Positions 9,920 through 18,882 of a DNA stretch of 64,000 bases are shown here, one piece after another. Position numbers and translations under genes: made by a program. How positions within the stretch are numbered: position 1 is the first letter of the stretch; every line of letters starts with the position of its first letter. Source of the DNA: an alpha proteobacterium U9-1i. Its GTDB lineage: Bacteria > Pseudomonadota > Alphaproteobacteria > Caulobacterales > Aquidulcibacteraceae. The DNA lies in contig BBSY01000002.1 in the NCBI GenBank assembly GCA_000974665.1, forward strand, positions 310,001-374,000. Direction: 5' to 3'. Under the pieces are notes generated by a model, which was given only the letters and a program-made list of their open reading frames with translations, was not told the DNA's origin and did no database searches.

Positions 9920-11374
9920 TCACTCCGGATCCCACCAGGCGCGTTGGTCTCGGTCCAAAAGCAGCGCGCTTGCCAGCGGGCCGTTGGTGCCCGCGTTGTA
10001 GGGCTGCGGTTCCGCGCCGTCCCACGCCGCAAGCAGAGCTTCGGCCCAGCCCCACGCGGCCTCTACTTCGTCGCGGCGCATGAACAGCGAAAGGTTGCCG
10101 CGCACGACATCCAATAACAGCCGTTCATACGCATCCGGGTAGCGTACGTTGAGTTCGGCATAGCTGACGTTCAGCGGCACTTGCCGTACGCGCAGCCCGC
10201 CCGGGCCGGGCTCCTTGATGTTGATCCAAAGGTCGACGGCTTCATCCGGCTGCAAGCGCAACACTAGGCGATCAGGTCCGCCGGCGCCGAAAATGTTCAC
10301 CGGCGTCGGTTTGAACTGAACCACGATTTCGGAGCGGCGCGCGCTCATGCGTTTTCCGGTACGCAGATAGAATGGCACGCCAGCCCACCGCCAATTGTCG
10401 ACCTCGGCTTTGATGGCGACGAAGGTCTCTGTGCTGGACGTCTTGCCACTGATCTCATCGCTATACGCGGGCACGGCTTCGCCACCGACAAGGCCGGCGC
10501 GATATTGGCCGCGTACAGTTTTCGACGCAGCGTCTTTCGCGCCGATACGCTTCAGCGCGGACAGCACCTTGAGCTTCTCGGCGCGGATCGCGTCCGCATC
10601 CATCGAGTTCGGGCTCTCGAGCGCTACAAGGCAAAGCAATTGTAGGAGATGGTTCTGCACCATGTCCCGCAGCGCGCCTGACTTGTCGTAATAGTCCCCC
10701 CTGCCCTCGACGCCAATCTGCTCGGCAACCGTGATCTGCACGTGGTCGATGTGGTCGCGATTCCACACGGGCTCGATCAATTGATTGGCGAACCGCAAAA
10801 CCAGAAGATTTTGCACCGTCTCTTTGCCGAGATAGTGATCGATGCGGAAAATGCGGTGTTCGTCGAAAACCCTCCCAACGCCGTCGTTCACCGCGCGCGC
10901 CGATGCGAGATCGCGGCCGATCGGCTTTTCGAGCACAATCCTCGACGCCGGCGTCGCGAGCCCCGTCTCACCCAAACGCTGCGCGATGGTGACGAACAGC
11001 GCCGGCGCGGTTGCGAGGTAGAACACGCGCACCTTTTCGCCACCGCCTTCAAGCGCCGTTGACAGGCCCGACCACTTGTCCGCCGGAGCGCTGGCGTCAA
11101 GCTGGACATAAGTGATGAGCTTCAAGAACGCGTCGCACTTCTTGGCGTCTGCGCAAGCATCGGGGGCGAACTTGACGCGGGCTTCCTGAACGATGTCCCG
11201 AAACGCCTCGGTGCTCATTTCACCACGTGCCGCGCCGACGATGCGGGAATTCTCGGGGATTTGGCCGTCGAGATAGCGATGCAGCAATGCCGGGAACAGT
11301 TTGCGGAGCGACAGATCGCCGGTGGCGCCGAAAACCACGAGGTCGAACGCGGGGACGGGAATGAATTCAGCCAT
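9920..11374 (-). CDS. zwf: Glucose-6-phosphate 1-dehydrogenase
   Basis: Oxidises glucose-6-phosphate to 6-phosphogluconolactone with NAD(P)+, feeding the Entner-Doudoroff pathway. The 484-residue protein has the N-terminal dinucleotide fold (FGATGDLSLRKLFPAL), the family signature RIDHYLGKETVQNLLVLRFAN (within about 175-195) containing the catalytic His/Lys region, and EKPIGRDLASA. Length is typical. It lies between the SnoaL-like gene (14 bases upstream) and edd (32 bases downstream), forming a probable three-gene operon. No 6-phosphogluconolactonase gene (pgl), often next to zwf, is present in the window. Confidence 0.97.
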   Translation of the reverse strand: MAEFIPVPAFDLVVFGATGDLSLRKLFPALLHRYLDGQIPENSRIVGAARGEMSTEAFRDIVQEARVKFAPDACADAKKCDAFLKLITYVQLDASAPADKWSGLSTALEGGGEKVRVFYLATAPALFVTIAQRLGETGLATPASRIVLEKPIGRDLASARAVNDGVGRVFDEHRIFRIDHYLGKETVQNLLVLRFANQLIEPVWNRDHIDHVQITVAEQIGVEGRGDYYDKSGALRDMVQNHLLQLLCLVALESPNSMDADAIRAEKLKVLSALKRIGAKDAASKTVRGQYRAGLVGGEAVPAYSDEISGKTSSTETFVAIKAEVDNWRWAGVPFYLRTGKRMSARRSEIVVQFKPTPVNIFGAGGPDRLVLRLQPDEAVDLWINIKEPGPGGLRVRQVPLNVSYAELNVRYPDAYERLLLDVVRGNLSLFMRRDEVEAAWGWAEALLAAWDGAEPQPYNAGTNGPLASALLLDRDQRAWWDPE

Positions 11375-11388
11375 CGTCGCGCACCAAA

Positions 11389-11835
11389 CTAGAATTCGCC
11401 GCGTCGCGCAAATCGCTGCAGATCCGTGTCGCTGACGCCGATCTGCTGGAGCCGCGCGAGCTCATCGAACATGCACCATTGCTCAGCAACGCGGCCGTTG
11501 GCGATGCGGTAGATCGACATCTCCTGGATTTCTATCCGGCGGCCGGTGGGGGCCAAGCCCCAGAATTCGCCCTGATGCGTGCCGCTGGAAATATATCGGC
11601 TGGCGACGCGGTCTCCGCTGGAAAACACGTCCTCGATGCGTTCATGCCAATCTGGGAATGCGGTGCGGATGCGCCGCACGCCGAAACGTACGCCCTCCAA
11701 GCCGCGACGCTCCGGAACTTCAGAGCTTGCAGGCCAATGCGCCACGAAATCCTCTGCGTACACGGCGTCAATCGAGAAAACGTCACCGCCATTCCAGATT
11801 TCGTGAAGCGCGCGCACCAATTCAATCGGGTTCAT
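11389..11835 (-). CDS. SnoaL-like (NTF2-fold) ester cyclase family protein
   Basis: A 148-residue small protein of the SnoaL/NTF2-like alpha+beta barrel family: an N-terminal helix with HEIWNGGD, then FRTAFPDWHERIEDVFSSGDRVA-type pattern, HQGEFWGLAPTGRRIEI and a C-terminal strand ending WCMFDELARLQQIG. Members include polyketide cyclases and many uncharacterised isomerase-like proteins. I chose the ATG at 11835, preceded by a GAGGA-like ribosome site, over an upstream ATG at 11895 whose extra 20 residues look non-conserved. It begins the zwf-edd transcript, so a role with sugar acids or lactones is possible but only inferred. Confidence 0.75.
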   Translation of the reverse strand: MNPIELVRALHEIWNGGDVFSIDAVYAEDFVAHWPASSEVPERRGLEGVRFGVRRIRTAFPDWHERIEDVFSSGDRVASRYISSGTHQGEFWGLAPTGRRIEIQEMSIYRIANGRVAEQWCMFDELARLQQIGVSDTDLQRFARRGEF

Positions 11836-11904
11836 ACTTGATCCTCGGCGCGTTTGGTTTGACAAGCGGGGCGCGCAGGCACAAGCGATTTTCAAGGCGG
11901 ACTT

Positions 11905-12540
11905 ATGATGAGAGCTCTTGAAGCAAAGGACGTTTTTGCGCTCTCTCCGGTGATGCCGGTGGTGACGCTTGAGAATGCGGCGAGCGCGGGACCGTTGGCG
12001 CGGGCTCTGCTGGCCGGAGGGATCAAGACACTGGAGATCGCGCTCCGGACGCCGGCCTCACTCGACGCGATCCGCGTGGCCGCTGCGGAGGCGCCGGAAC
12101 TTGTCGTCGGCGCGGGCACGGTGTTGACGGAAGCCGATCTCGAGGCAGCCATCGAGGCAGGCGCGCGCTACGCGCTTTCGCCAGGCGCAACGCCCGCGCT
12201 CCTACGCGCGGGGCGCGGGGCGCCGATCCCGCTCGCGCCAGGGATCGCTACCGCGAGCGAGATCATGTTGGGCTATGAGCACGGCTATACGTGCTTCAAA
12301 TTCTTCCCGGCCGAGGCCTTGGGCGGGCCATCTGCGTTGAAGCAGCTCGGCGCTCCGCTCGCCAGTGCGCGCTTTTGCCCGACGGGCGGGATCGGACCAG
12401 AGGCCGTGAGCAAATATCTAGCGCTGCCGAACGTGGTATGCGTCGGCGGCTCGTGGGTGGCGCCGGCCGATAAGATCGCGGCGGGCGACTGGGCGGCGAT
12501 CGAGTCGCTGGCGCGCAAGGCGGCGAGTTTCGCGCGGTGA
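11905..12540 (+). CDS. eda: KDPG aldolase (2-dehydro-3-deoxy-6-phosphogluconate aldolase)
   Basis: Cleaves KDPG to pyruvate and glyceraldehyde-3-phosphate, the last Entner-Doudoroff step. The 211-residue TIM-barrel protein has the catalytic Glu in ALLAGGIKTLEIALRT (E45), the VGAGTVL segment (68-74) and the Schiff-base Lys K132 in CFKFFPAEALGG. It is divergent from the SnoaL-zwf-edd group with only 69 bases between starts, so both sides of the pathway may share one control region. An AAGGCGG ribosome site precedes the start; ATGs at 11905 and 11908 are both possible. A GNAT gene overlaps its end. Confidence 0.96.
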   Translation: MMRALEAKDVFALSPVMPVVTLENAASAGPLARALLAGGIKTLEIALRTPASLDAIRVAAAEAPELVVGAGTVLTEADLEAAIEAGARYALSPGATPALLRAGRGAPIPLAPGIATASEIMLGYEHGYTCFKFFPAEALGGPSALKQLGAPLASARFCPTGGIGPEAVSKYLALPNVVCVGGSWVAPADKIAAGDWAAIESLARKAASFAR

Positions 12541-13070
12541 GCTTAGCGTTTCGACGTGCGGTGTTCGCGGACATTCCGGCGGCGCATGCTTTGATTGAAA
12601 GCGGCTATCGGGGAGACTCCGCGCGCGCCGGCTGGACGCACGAGGCCGATTATCTCGACGGCCAGCGCACGGATCATGAAGCGCTGGCGGAAATCATCGA
12701 TGACGCGACGCAGTGTTTGATCCTGGCGGACGATGGCGGCGCGTTGGTCGGCTGCGTTGTTGCGGCCGACAAGGGCGTTCGGGGTGAGGAGCGCGTCGGC
12801 TATTTCGGCATGTTGACTGTGAAGCCAACCTTGCAGGCAGGCGGGTTGGGGAGAAAGCTGATCGACGCGGCGGAGGATCACGCGCGCGCATTCGGCGCGA
12901 CTGTGATGGAGATGACGGTCATCACCCGGCGTACCGAGCTGATCGCCTGGTATGTGCGGCGTGGCTACTCGGATACGGACCGCAGGGCGCCGTTCCCGCT
13001 GGACGATCCGCGCTTTGGCCTGCCGCGCACGCGCGATCTGGAATTCATGGTGATGGCGAAGCGGCTTTAG
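12537..13070 (+). CDS. GNAT-family N-acetyltransferase
   Basis: A 177-residue acetyltransferase of the GNAT fold. Motif A is visible as FGMLTVKPTLQAGGLGRKLIDAAEDHA (acetyl-CoA pyrophosphate loop, about 95-121), followed by MEMTVITRRTELIAWYVRRGY, the usual strand-helix end. The start is GTG at 12537, inside a GTGA overlap with the eda stop codon, indicating translational coupling. Its last four bases interlock with the stop of the convergent puuB gene. The substrate is unknown. Confidence 0.85.
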   Translation: MSLAFRRAVFADIPAAHALIESGYRGDSARAGWTHEADYLDGQRTDHEALAEIIDDATQCLILADDGGALVGCVVAADKGVRGEERVGYFGMLTVKPTLQAGGLGRKLIDAAEDHARAFGATVMEMTVITRRTELIAWYVRRGYSDTDRRAPFPLDDPRFGLPRTRDLEFMVMAKRL

Positions 13071-14344
13071 AGCCGATCGCGCAGCGCATAGTACAACATC
13101 CCCAGAACATGCAGCGGCGTGCGCAAAGCCGCGCCTCCCGGAAATTCTGGTGGTGCGATATCTTGCAGCACATCGAAGCGCTCCGCTGTACCGCTCAGGG
13201 CTTCCGCCAAAACTTTGCCTGCCAGCGCACTGATCAGCACGCCCTGCCCTGAATAACCGTGCGCGAAGAACAGGTTTGCCATGCGGCCGATATGCGGCAG
13301 GCGGGTCATGCTGATCGAGACGAGACCGCCCCATGAGTGCGTGATGCGGACGTTGGCGAGCTGTGGGAAAATGCGTTCCATATATGGGCGCACGAACGCT
13401 TCGATGTTGGTTGGCGGATTGGGCGTGTAACGTTCGCCGCCGCCGAAGATCAGGCGGCCGTCGGCGCTCATGCGAAAATAATCGACGACAAAACGGCTGT
13501 CAGAGACGGCGAGATTGTCGGCGATCAGCGCGCTTGGATTTTCAAGCGGCTCGGTGGCGATAAGATAATTCGCGACCGGCATGATGCGCCCGGCGATGCG
13601 AGGTTCCAGCTTGCCAAGCAACGCGTCGCACGCGAGTACGGCGTAGCGCGCACGCACCGCACCGGATGGCGTGGTGACGGTAACGCCGTTGGCTCCATCG
13701 ACATTCAGCGCCGGTGTTTGCTCGTAGAGCGTTACGCCTCCTTCGCGCGCAGCATCAGCCAAGCCAAGCGCATAGTTGAGCGGATGCAGGTGGCCGCCGA
13801 GGGCGTCGAGCAAGGCGCCGTGATGAATCGGCGACGCGAGCTTCGCTTGCGCTTCATCGCGATCCAGCACGCGGACGTGCGGATAATCCATATCGCGCGC
13901 AAGAATTCTGGCTTCCTCACGCATCCAGCCGAGGTCTACCGACTTCGATGCGGCGAGCAGATGGCCGTTCATTGTGAGATCGCAGGCAATGTTGTGCTTG
14001 GCGATACGGTCGAGCGTGACCTGACGGGCTTCGAGTGAGAGATCAAACAGGCGCTTGGCGTGCTCGCGACCGTAGAGCTTGATCAGTTCCGCCGCGCCTT
14101 TGCGCCATCCCGGGATGGCTTGCCCTCCATTGCGGCCCGACGCACCCCAACCGATGCGCCCTGCCTCAACCAGCGCAACGGAGAAGCCGCGCTCACGACA
14201 TTCGAGTGCGGCGTGAAGGCCGGTGTAGCCGCCGCCAATGACGACGACGTCCGCTTTCGCCTCGCCCTCAAGCTTCGGCGCCGGCGCGAATGAGTTGGCG
14301 CTCGCGACGTAATACGAGTTAGCAAAATTGAGCCCGTCGTTCAC
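13067..14344 (-). CDS. puuB: FAD-dependent gamma-glutamylputrescine oxidase-type oxidoreductase
   Basis: Predicted flavoenzyme of the DAO/glycine-oxidase family that oxidises gamma-glutamylputrescine to the aldehyde with release of ammonia and peroxide. The 425-residue protein starts with a short extension typical of PuuB/OrdL (NSYYVASAN), then the Rossmann FAD motif VVVIGGGYTGLHAALE (about 33-48), GWGASGRNGGQ with the family arginine/glycines (66-76), and the C-terminal GYSGQGVLISALAGKVLAEA. It lies 13 bases after a PuuA-type ligase gene on the same strand, a classical pair. Close relatives act on other amines or N-methyl amino acids, so the substrate is inferred from context. Confidence 0.85.
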   Translation of the reverse strand: MNDGLNFANSYYVASANSFAPAPKLEGEAKADVVVIGGGYTGLHAALECRERGFSVALVEAGRIGWGASGRNGGQAIPGWRKGAAELIKLYGREHAKRLFDLSLEARQVTLDRIAKHNIACDLTMNGHLLAASKSVDLGWMREEARILARDMDYPHVRVLDRDEAQAKLASPIHHGALLDALGGHLHPLNYALGLADAAREGGVTLYEQTPALNVDGANGVTVTTPSGAVRARYAVLACDALLGKLEPRIAGRIMPVANYLIATEPLENPSALIADNLAVSDSRFVVDYFRMSADGRLIFGGGERYTPNPPTNIEAFVRPYMERIFPQLANVRITHSWGGLVSISMTRLPHIGRMANLFFAHGYSGQGVLISALAGKVLAEALSGTAERFDVLQDIAPPEFPGGAALRTPLHVLGMLYYALRDRL

Positions 14345-14357
14345 GCGCGGCTCTCGC

Positions 14358-15719
14358 TCACACTTTCAGCAGCAAGTGATCGCGCTCCCAAGAGCTGATG
14401 ACACCCTCGAACTGCGCCAATTCATGCGCTTTGATGCGCTGGAAGGCTGAGCAAAAATGTTCGCCGAGCAATTCAATCACCGGCTTGCAAGAGCTGAAAC
14501 GGTCGAGCGCTTCATCAAGCGTACGCGGCAGCGTGCGGGCTTTATCGTAGGCGCTGCCCTCGATCATCGCCGACGGCTCGATCTTGTCGCGGATGCCGAT
14601 GTAACCGCTCACGAGACACGCGGCGAGCGCGAGATACGGGTTCGCGTCAGCGCCCGGCAGGCGGTTTTCGATGCGGCGGTTTTCCGGCGACGAGATCGGT
14701 ACACGCAGGCCGCAGGAGCGATTGTCGTAGCCCCATTGGAGATTGATCGGCGCGGAAAAGTCCGGTCGCATGCGCCGGAACGAGTTGACGTTCGGTGCAA
14801 ACAGCGGCGCGGCTTGGCCCAGATATTTCTGCAAGCCGCCGACGAAGTGCCGGAACATCTCGGTGTTGCCGCCCATGTTGTCGGCCGGCGCGCCGAACAG
14901 ATTGGCTCCCGTTTTCGCGTCGACCACGGAGATGTGGATGTGCATGGCGCTGCCGGGTTGGTTTTCCATCGGTTTGGCCATGAACGTGGCGTAGACGCCG
15001 TGCTTCAGCGCCACTTGGCGAACGATGCGCTTGAACACCAGCACCTGATCGGAAACATGCACCGCGTCGCCGTGATTGAAATTGATCTCCAATTGTGCGG
15101 TGCCGCTTTCATGGATCATGGTGTCGAGGTGGAGCGATGCGAGCTCTGCATGCTCGTAGATCGTCTCAATCAGATCCTCGTATTCGGTGATGGCTTCGAG
15201 CCCATAAGGCTGCGGCGCGGTTTCCGAGCGGCCGGAGCGGCCGGCCGGCGGTTGCAGCGGGAGGTCGGGATCAGTGTTTATTTGCGTCAGATAGAATTCG
15301 AGCTCCGGCGCCACGACGGGGCGCAGGCCTTCCTTTTTGTAGATGTCGATCACCTTTTTCAGCACGTAGCGCGGCGCAATATCATAAGGCCGGCCGTCGG
15401 TGTGAAACGCATCGGCGAACACAAAAGCGGTTGGCGTCTTGTAACCCGGGGCGACGCAGATCGTGTCGATGTCGGGCCGCAGGACGACATCGGGATCGCT
15501 CATGGAGGCCGCGTCATCAGGATCGTCGGCATATTCGCCGGTGACGGTAAGCGTGTAGACGCTTGAGGGAATGCGCAGTGAACCGTCGCGCTCGCTCTGC
15601 AGAAATTTTTGCGCCGGGAACACCTTGCCGCGCACGACGCCGTTCACGTCGGGCACGAGGCATTCAACCTCGCCGATGCTGTTTTCCTTGATCCACGATG
15701 CAAACGTTTTGGCCGTCAT
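14358..15719 (-). CDS. puuA: Glutamine-synthetase-family gamma-glutamylputrescine synthetase
   Basis: Predicted ATP-dependent ligase joining glutamate to putrescine, first step of the Puu pathway. The 453-residue protein is of the type GlnA3/PuuA size with the GS beta-grasp (VECLVPDVNGVVRGKVFPA), ELEFYL catalytic Glu segment, MHIHISVVDAKTGANLF, NSFRRMRPDFSAPINLQWGYDNR and RIENRLPGADANPYLALAA. The adenylylation loop Tyr of canonical GlnA is not evident, as expected for this group. It is transcribed with puuB and is divergent from the GntR gene 312 bases away. Confidence 0.87.
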   Translation of the reverse strand: MTAKTFASWIKENSIGEVECLVPDVNGVVRGKVFPAQKFLQSERDGSLRIPSSVYTLTVTGEYADDPDDAASMSDPDVVLRPDIDTICVAPGYKTPTAFVFADAFHTDGRPYDIAPRYVLKKVIDIYKKEGLRPVVAPELEFYLTQINTDPDLPLQPPAGRSGRSETAPQPYGLEAITEYEDLIETIYEHAELASLHLDTMIHESGTAQLEINFNHGDAVHVSDQVLVFKRIVRQVALKHGVYATFMAKPMENQPGSAMHIHISVVDAKTGANLFGAPADNMGGNTEMFRHFVGGLQKYLGQAAPLFAPNVNSFRRMRPDFSAPINLQWGYDNRSCGLRVPISSPENRRIENRLPGADANPYLALAACLVSGYIGIRDKIEPSAMIEGSAYDKARTLPRTLDEALDRFSSCKPVIELLGEHFCSAFQRIKAHELAQFEGVISSWERDHLLLKV

Positions 15720-16031
15720 GACACACTCGGAATATCGGCGCGCGCGAGATCGCGCGCACCAGACGAGGCGAAATCGCCCATGAGCCTTGGGCTTTGAACT
15801 TCTTTCAAGCCAGCGCGGCGCGCGTCAGCGCTTAAAGGACCACAAGCTGCGGTCCGCAAACCGCGCCCAGCGCGCCTCAAATGAGGGCAGCGGGAGCGCA
15901 TAAGTCACCTAATGCCGCACTATCCCTTGGCCCTCATGGGCAAGTCAAGCGACCACAACCCGCGTCTTTGCGACCGTTTCATGCGGAATGAGGGTGAATT
16001 CATGCAGTCAAAGCGGTTAAGAGGTTAAGCC
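15720..16031. other. Divergent intergenic region between puuA and the GntR regulator gene
   Basis: 312 bases without a convincing gene. It holds the start regions of puuA (minus) and the regulator (plus). The only clear structure is an imperfect dyad, CTTGG-CCC-TCAT-GGG-CAAG, at 15926-15944, a plausible operator for the adjacent GntR protein. GAGGTTAAGCC just before 16032 is the regulator's ribosome site. I see no terminator and no further reading frame with a believable product. Confidence 0.6.
15926..15944. promoter_or_regulatory. Imperfect inverted repeat, candidate GntR operator
   Basis: CTTGGCCC / GGGCAAG arms around a TCAT centre, with one extra G in the left arm. It sits 88 bases upstream of the GntR start and about 207 bases upstream of the puuA start, the place expected for a repressor controlling both divergent genes. 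No consensus match was tested. Confidence 0.3.
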
Positions 16032-16703
16032 ATGGAAAAGATCAACAACGGCGAAGACGAAGGCCTCAACGCGACGATCTATGCGGAACTGCGCCGCAAG
16101 CTCGTAAGCGGCCGCATTGCGCCGGGTCACGGCCTCTCGACGCGCGGGCTCGCAACTGAACTGGGCGTAAGCCAAACACCGGTGCGCGATGCGCTGTCAC
16201 GCTTAGCTGCGGAAGGTGCGGTCGAAATTCGCTCCAAGCGCCGTGTGCAAGTGCCGGCGATGACAGCGCAAAGGTTTGACGATCTACTGCGCTGCCGCTT
16301 GATGCTCGAGCCTGAAGCCTCAGCGCTTGCCCTGCCCTACATTGACGCGGCGCGCCTGCGCCGTTTGCGCGCGATCGATGCCGCGCTCGATCAGGCGATC
16401 GCACAAGGCGATGCCGTGTCGTACATGGAGCACAATCACGCGTTCCATTTCACGATCTACAACGCGATGGGCCGCCCCACGATGGCGCAGCTGATTGAGA
16501 CGCTGTGGCTGCAGTTTGGGCCATTCATGCGTTTGGTCTACGGGCGCCTCGGCACCGCGCACTTCAACGACCAGCATCAAGCCGCCATCGCGGCGATCGT
16601 CGCAAAGGACGCAGACGCGCTGCGCCAAGCTATCACCGACGACATCAATGACGGCATGGGCTTAATCGTGCGCAGCGGCATCATTGGCGCGCCGGGGGTC
16701 TAG
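16032..16703 (+). CDS. GntR-family transcriptional regulator (FCD/FadR subfamily)
   Basis: A 223-residue regulator with an N-terminal winged helix-turn-helix (residues 14-75: IYAELRRKLVSGRIAPG, GLSTRGLATELGVSQTPVRDALSRLAAEGAV) and a C-terminal FCD ligand-binding all-helical domain containing the metal-ligand type residues in HNHAFHFTIYNA (Asp/His set, about 135-146) and HQAAIAAIVAKDADALRQA. It is divergent from puuA-puuB and convergent with the aminotransferase gene, so it is the natural candidate regulator of the polyamine island. Its stop interlocks with the convergent gene's stop as CTAG. Confidence 0.9.
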   Translation: MEKINNGEDEGLNATIYAELRRKLVSGRIAPGHGLSTRGLATELGVSQTPVRDALSRLAAEGAVEIRSKRRVQVPAMTAQRFDDLLRCRLMLEPEASALALPYIDAARLRRLRAIDAALDQAIAQGDAVSYMEHNHAFHFTIYNAMGRPTMAQLIETLWLQFGPFMRLVYGRLGTAHFNDQHQAAIAAIVAKDADALRQAITDDINDGMGLIVRSGIIGAPGV

Positions 16704-18085
16704 TCCGCCTTCAGGGCCCGCAACGCCGGCTCAACCTCGCGCAGCGACTTGGCGATGATGTCCACCATCTTGTCGATTTCCGCCTTGGTGATGATGAGCG
16801 GCGGGCACATGACAATGGAATCGCGGATGCCGCGCACCATCAGGCCGTTCTTGATGCACGCGTCGCGCACAACCGGGCCGGCTTTGCCTTCCTTGCCGGT
16901 GAAGCGCTCGTTCGTGCCGGGCTTCGAGACGATCTCAACGGCGCCGATCAGACCAAGCGAGCGCGTTTCACCAACCAGCGGATCGCCATCGAGACGCTTC
17001 AGCGCCTGATTGAAATACGGGCCGATATCGTCATGCACGCGCGGCACCAGGCCTTCACGCTCGATGATCTCGAGATTTTTCAGCGCGACGGCGGCGGCGA
17101 CCGGGTGACCGGAATACGTATAGCCGTGGACGAAATCGCCACCCTTCTCGCGCAGCACCGCGACGATCTCTTCCGACACGCCGACGGCGGAAATCGGCAG
17201 ATAGCCAGACGACAAACCCTTCGCCATCGGCACGAGATCGGGCTCGATGCCAAAATGCTGGAAGCCGAACCATGAGCCTAAGCGTCCGAAGCCGGTGATG
17301 ACTTCGTCGCACACGAGCAGGATGCCGTATTTGCGGCAGATCTTTTCGACGCGCTTCCAATAGCCGGCCGGCGGGATGATCACGCCGCCTGCGCCCTGCA
17401 CCGGTTCGCCGATAAACGCGGCGACATTCTCCGGGCCAACTTTAAGGATGCGATCCTCGATCTCCTGCGCCGCGCGCATGGCGAACGCCTCTTCGTTCTC
17501 GCCGAAGCCTTCGTTGAAGCGATACGGTTGCATCACGTGCTCGACGCCCGGGATCGGCAGGCCGCCGATCGGGTGCATGTGCTTCATGCCGCCGAGGCTA
17601 GCGCCGGCCATGGTGGAGCCGTGATAAGCGTTCCAGCGGCTGATGAAGACGCTGCGCTTCGGCTCGCCCTTCACCGTCCAATAGTGGCGCACCATACGCA
17701 TAACGGTGTCGTTGGCTTCCGAGCCTGACGAATTGAAGAAGACATGCTTCAGCTTGCCGCCGAGCAGCTCCGCGAGCTTCGCCGCGAGCATCACTGTCGG
17801 CGGCGTCGCGGTTTTGAAGAACGTGTTGTAGAAGGGCAGCTCTTGCATCTGCTGCGTTGCCGCTTGCACGAGCTCATCGCGCCCATAGCCAACATTCACG
17901 CACCAGAGCCCGGCCATGCCGTCGAGGATGGCGACGCCATCACCGTCATAAATCGTTGAGCCCTCCGCGCGCGTGATGATGCGGCTGCCGCCGAGGCTGA
18001 CGAGTTCGCCGTAATTGGCCTGCGCGGGCAGATGGTGCGCGAGGTCGAGCCGGCGCAGTTCCGGAATATTGTAGTTGCGGGGCAT
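16700..18085 (-). CDS. spuC: Class III aminotransferase, putrescine/polyamine:pyruvate type
   Basis: Predicted PLP-dependent transaminase moving an amino group from putrescine or a related omega-amine (or GABA) to pyruvate. The 461-residue protein shows GLWCVNVGYGRDELV near the N-terminus, SGSEANDTVMRMVRHYW, ENVAAFIGEPVQGAGGVI, CDEVITGFGRLG and the Schiff-base Lys K289 in PMAKGLSSGYLPI. I set the start at the ATG at 18085 because AAAGGAGGGG lies directly upstream; an upstream ATG at 18199 would overlap puuD. It is the last gene of the co-directional series that begins at 26387. Substrate preference is inferred from the neighbours. Confidence 0.88.
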   Translation of the reverse strand: MPRNYNIPELRRLDLAHHLPAQANYGELVSLGGSRIITRAEGSTIYDGDGVAILDGMAGLWCVNVGYGRDELVQAATQQMQELPFYNTFFKTATPPTVMLAAKLAELLGGKLKHVFFNSSGSEANDTVMRMVRHYWTVKGEPKRSVFISRWNAYHGSTMAGASLGGMKHMHPIGGLPIPGVEHVMQPYRFNEGFGENEEAFAMRAAQEIEDRILKVGPENVAAFIGEPVQGAGGVIIPPAGYWKRVEKICRKYGILLVCDEVITGFGRLGSWFGFQHFGIEPDLVPMAKGLSSGYLPISAVGVSEEIVAVLREKGGDFVHGYTYSGHPVAAAVALKNLEIIEREGLVPRVHDDIGPYFNQALKRLDGDPLVGETRSLGLIGAVEIVSKPGTNERFTGKEGKAGPVVRDACIKNGLMVRGIRDSIVMCPPLIITKAEIDKMVDIIAKSLREVEPALRALKAD

Positions 18086-18102
18086 CTCCCCTCCTTTTGT
18101 AA

Positions 18103-18882
18103 TCAGGCGACCAGCGGCTCGCCGCGAAGCGCACGGCCGAGCAGCTTGAAGAATGTTTGGCTCTGCGGATTTTCGTGCGCCTTCCATTCCGGGTGCCATT
18201 GCACCGCAAGGACAGGCGCGCCGTTTATTTCCGCCGAAATCGCTTCAACCACGCCATCCGGCGCGCGCGCTTCAACATTGAGACCAGAGCCAAGCTTGTC
18301 GACGCCCTGGTAGTGGACGCTGACGATGTTGAGTTCATCCTCGTTGTAGGCGCGGTGCAGGATGCCGCCTTTAGTGAGCGACACCGGGTGGATGTGCTCG
18401 AAAAATTGATCGAAGCTGTGGTCGTCGGGTGCGTGATGCGGGATCAGTTCGGGATTCTCCGCCATATCACGCCGCAGCGTGCCGCCGAACGCGACATTGA
18501 GTTCTTGGAAACCCCGGCAGATGCCGAACACAGGTTTGCCGAGTTCGAGCATTGAATCGATCAGGTGCGCCGTCATTTCGTCGCGCGCGGGATCGAACGG
18601 GCCGGGCGCGTCGTCCACCAGAACGCCGTAGCGCTTCGGATCGAGGTTCGAAGGCGTGCCGGTGAGCAGCAAACCATCGAGGCGCGGCGCGACTTCGCCG
18701 GCGTGCATCAGATCCGGCATCGCCGGCACCAGCAGCGCGGAGGCGTCGGCGTAGCGCAGCGCGGAGTGCAGATAGCGTGTCATCACCACTTGCGCCGATT
18801 GGTTCTCTACGGAGCGATTGCAGGCGATGATTCCAAGGACGGGTCGGGTTTGAGTCACGGTCGTTCCATTTGGTTTCGTCAT
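18103..18882 (-). CDS. puuD: Gamma-glutamyl-GABA hydrolase, class I glutamine-amidotransferase-like
   Basis: Hydrolyses the gamma-glutamyl group from gamma-glutamyl-GABA, the last Puu step, giving GABA. The fold is a class I amidotransferase: catalytic Cys C122 in KPVFGICRGFQELNVAFGG and the His-Glu pair in LAVQWHPEWKA near the C-terminus; length (about 260 residues) fits the peptidase C26 family. The start is uncertain: ATG at 18882, with GTG nearer the conserved TRPVLGI also possible; an ATG at 18924 would place 14 residues inside a palindromic repeat element and is unlikely. It lies between potG and the aminotransferase gene. Confidence 0.88.
   Translation of the reverse strand: MTKPNGTTVTQTRPVLGIIACNRSVENQSAQVVMTRYLHSALRYADASALLVPAMPDLMHAGEVAPRLDGLLLTGTPSNLDPKRYGVLVDDAPGPFDPARDEMTAHLIDSMLELGKPVFGICRGFQELNVAFGGTLRRDMAENPELIPHHAPDDHSFDQFFEHIHPVSLTKGGILHRAYNEDELNIVSVHYQGVDKLGSGLNVEARAPDGVVEAISAEINGAPVLAVQWHPEWKAHENPQSQTFFKLLGRALRGEPLVA

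Noticed and set aside
12543-13334. 263-codon minus-strand frame across the GNAT gene
   Set aside because: Antisense to a good GNAT gene, Arg-rich and without domains.
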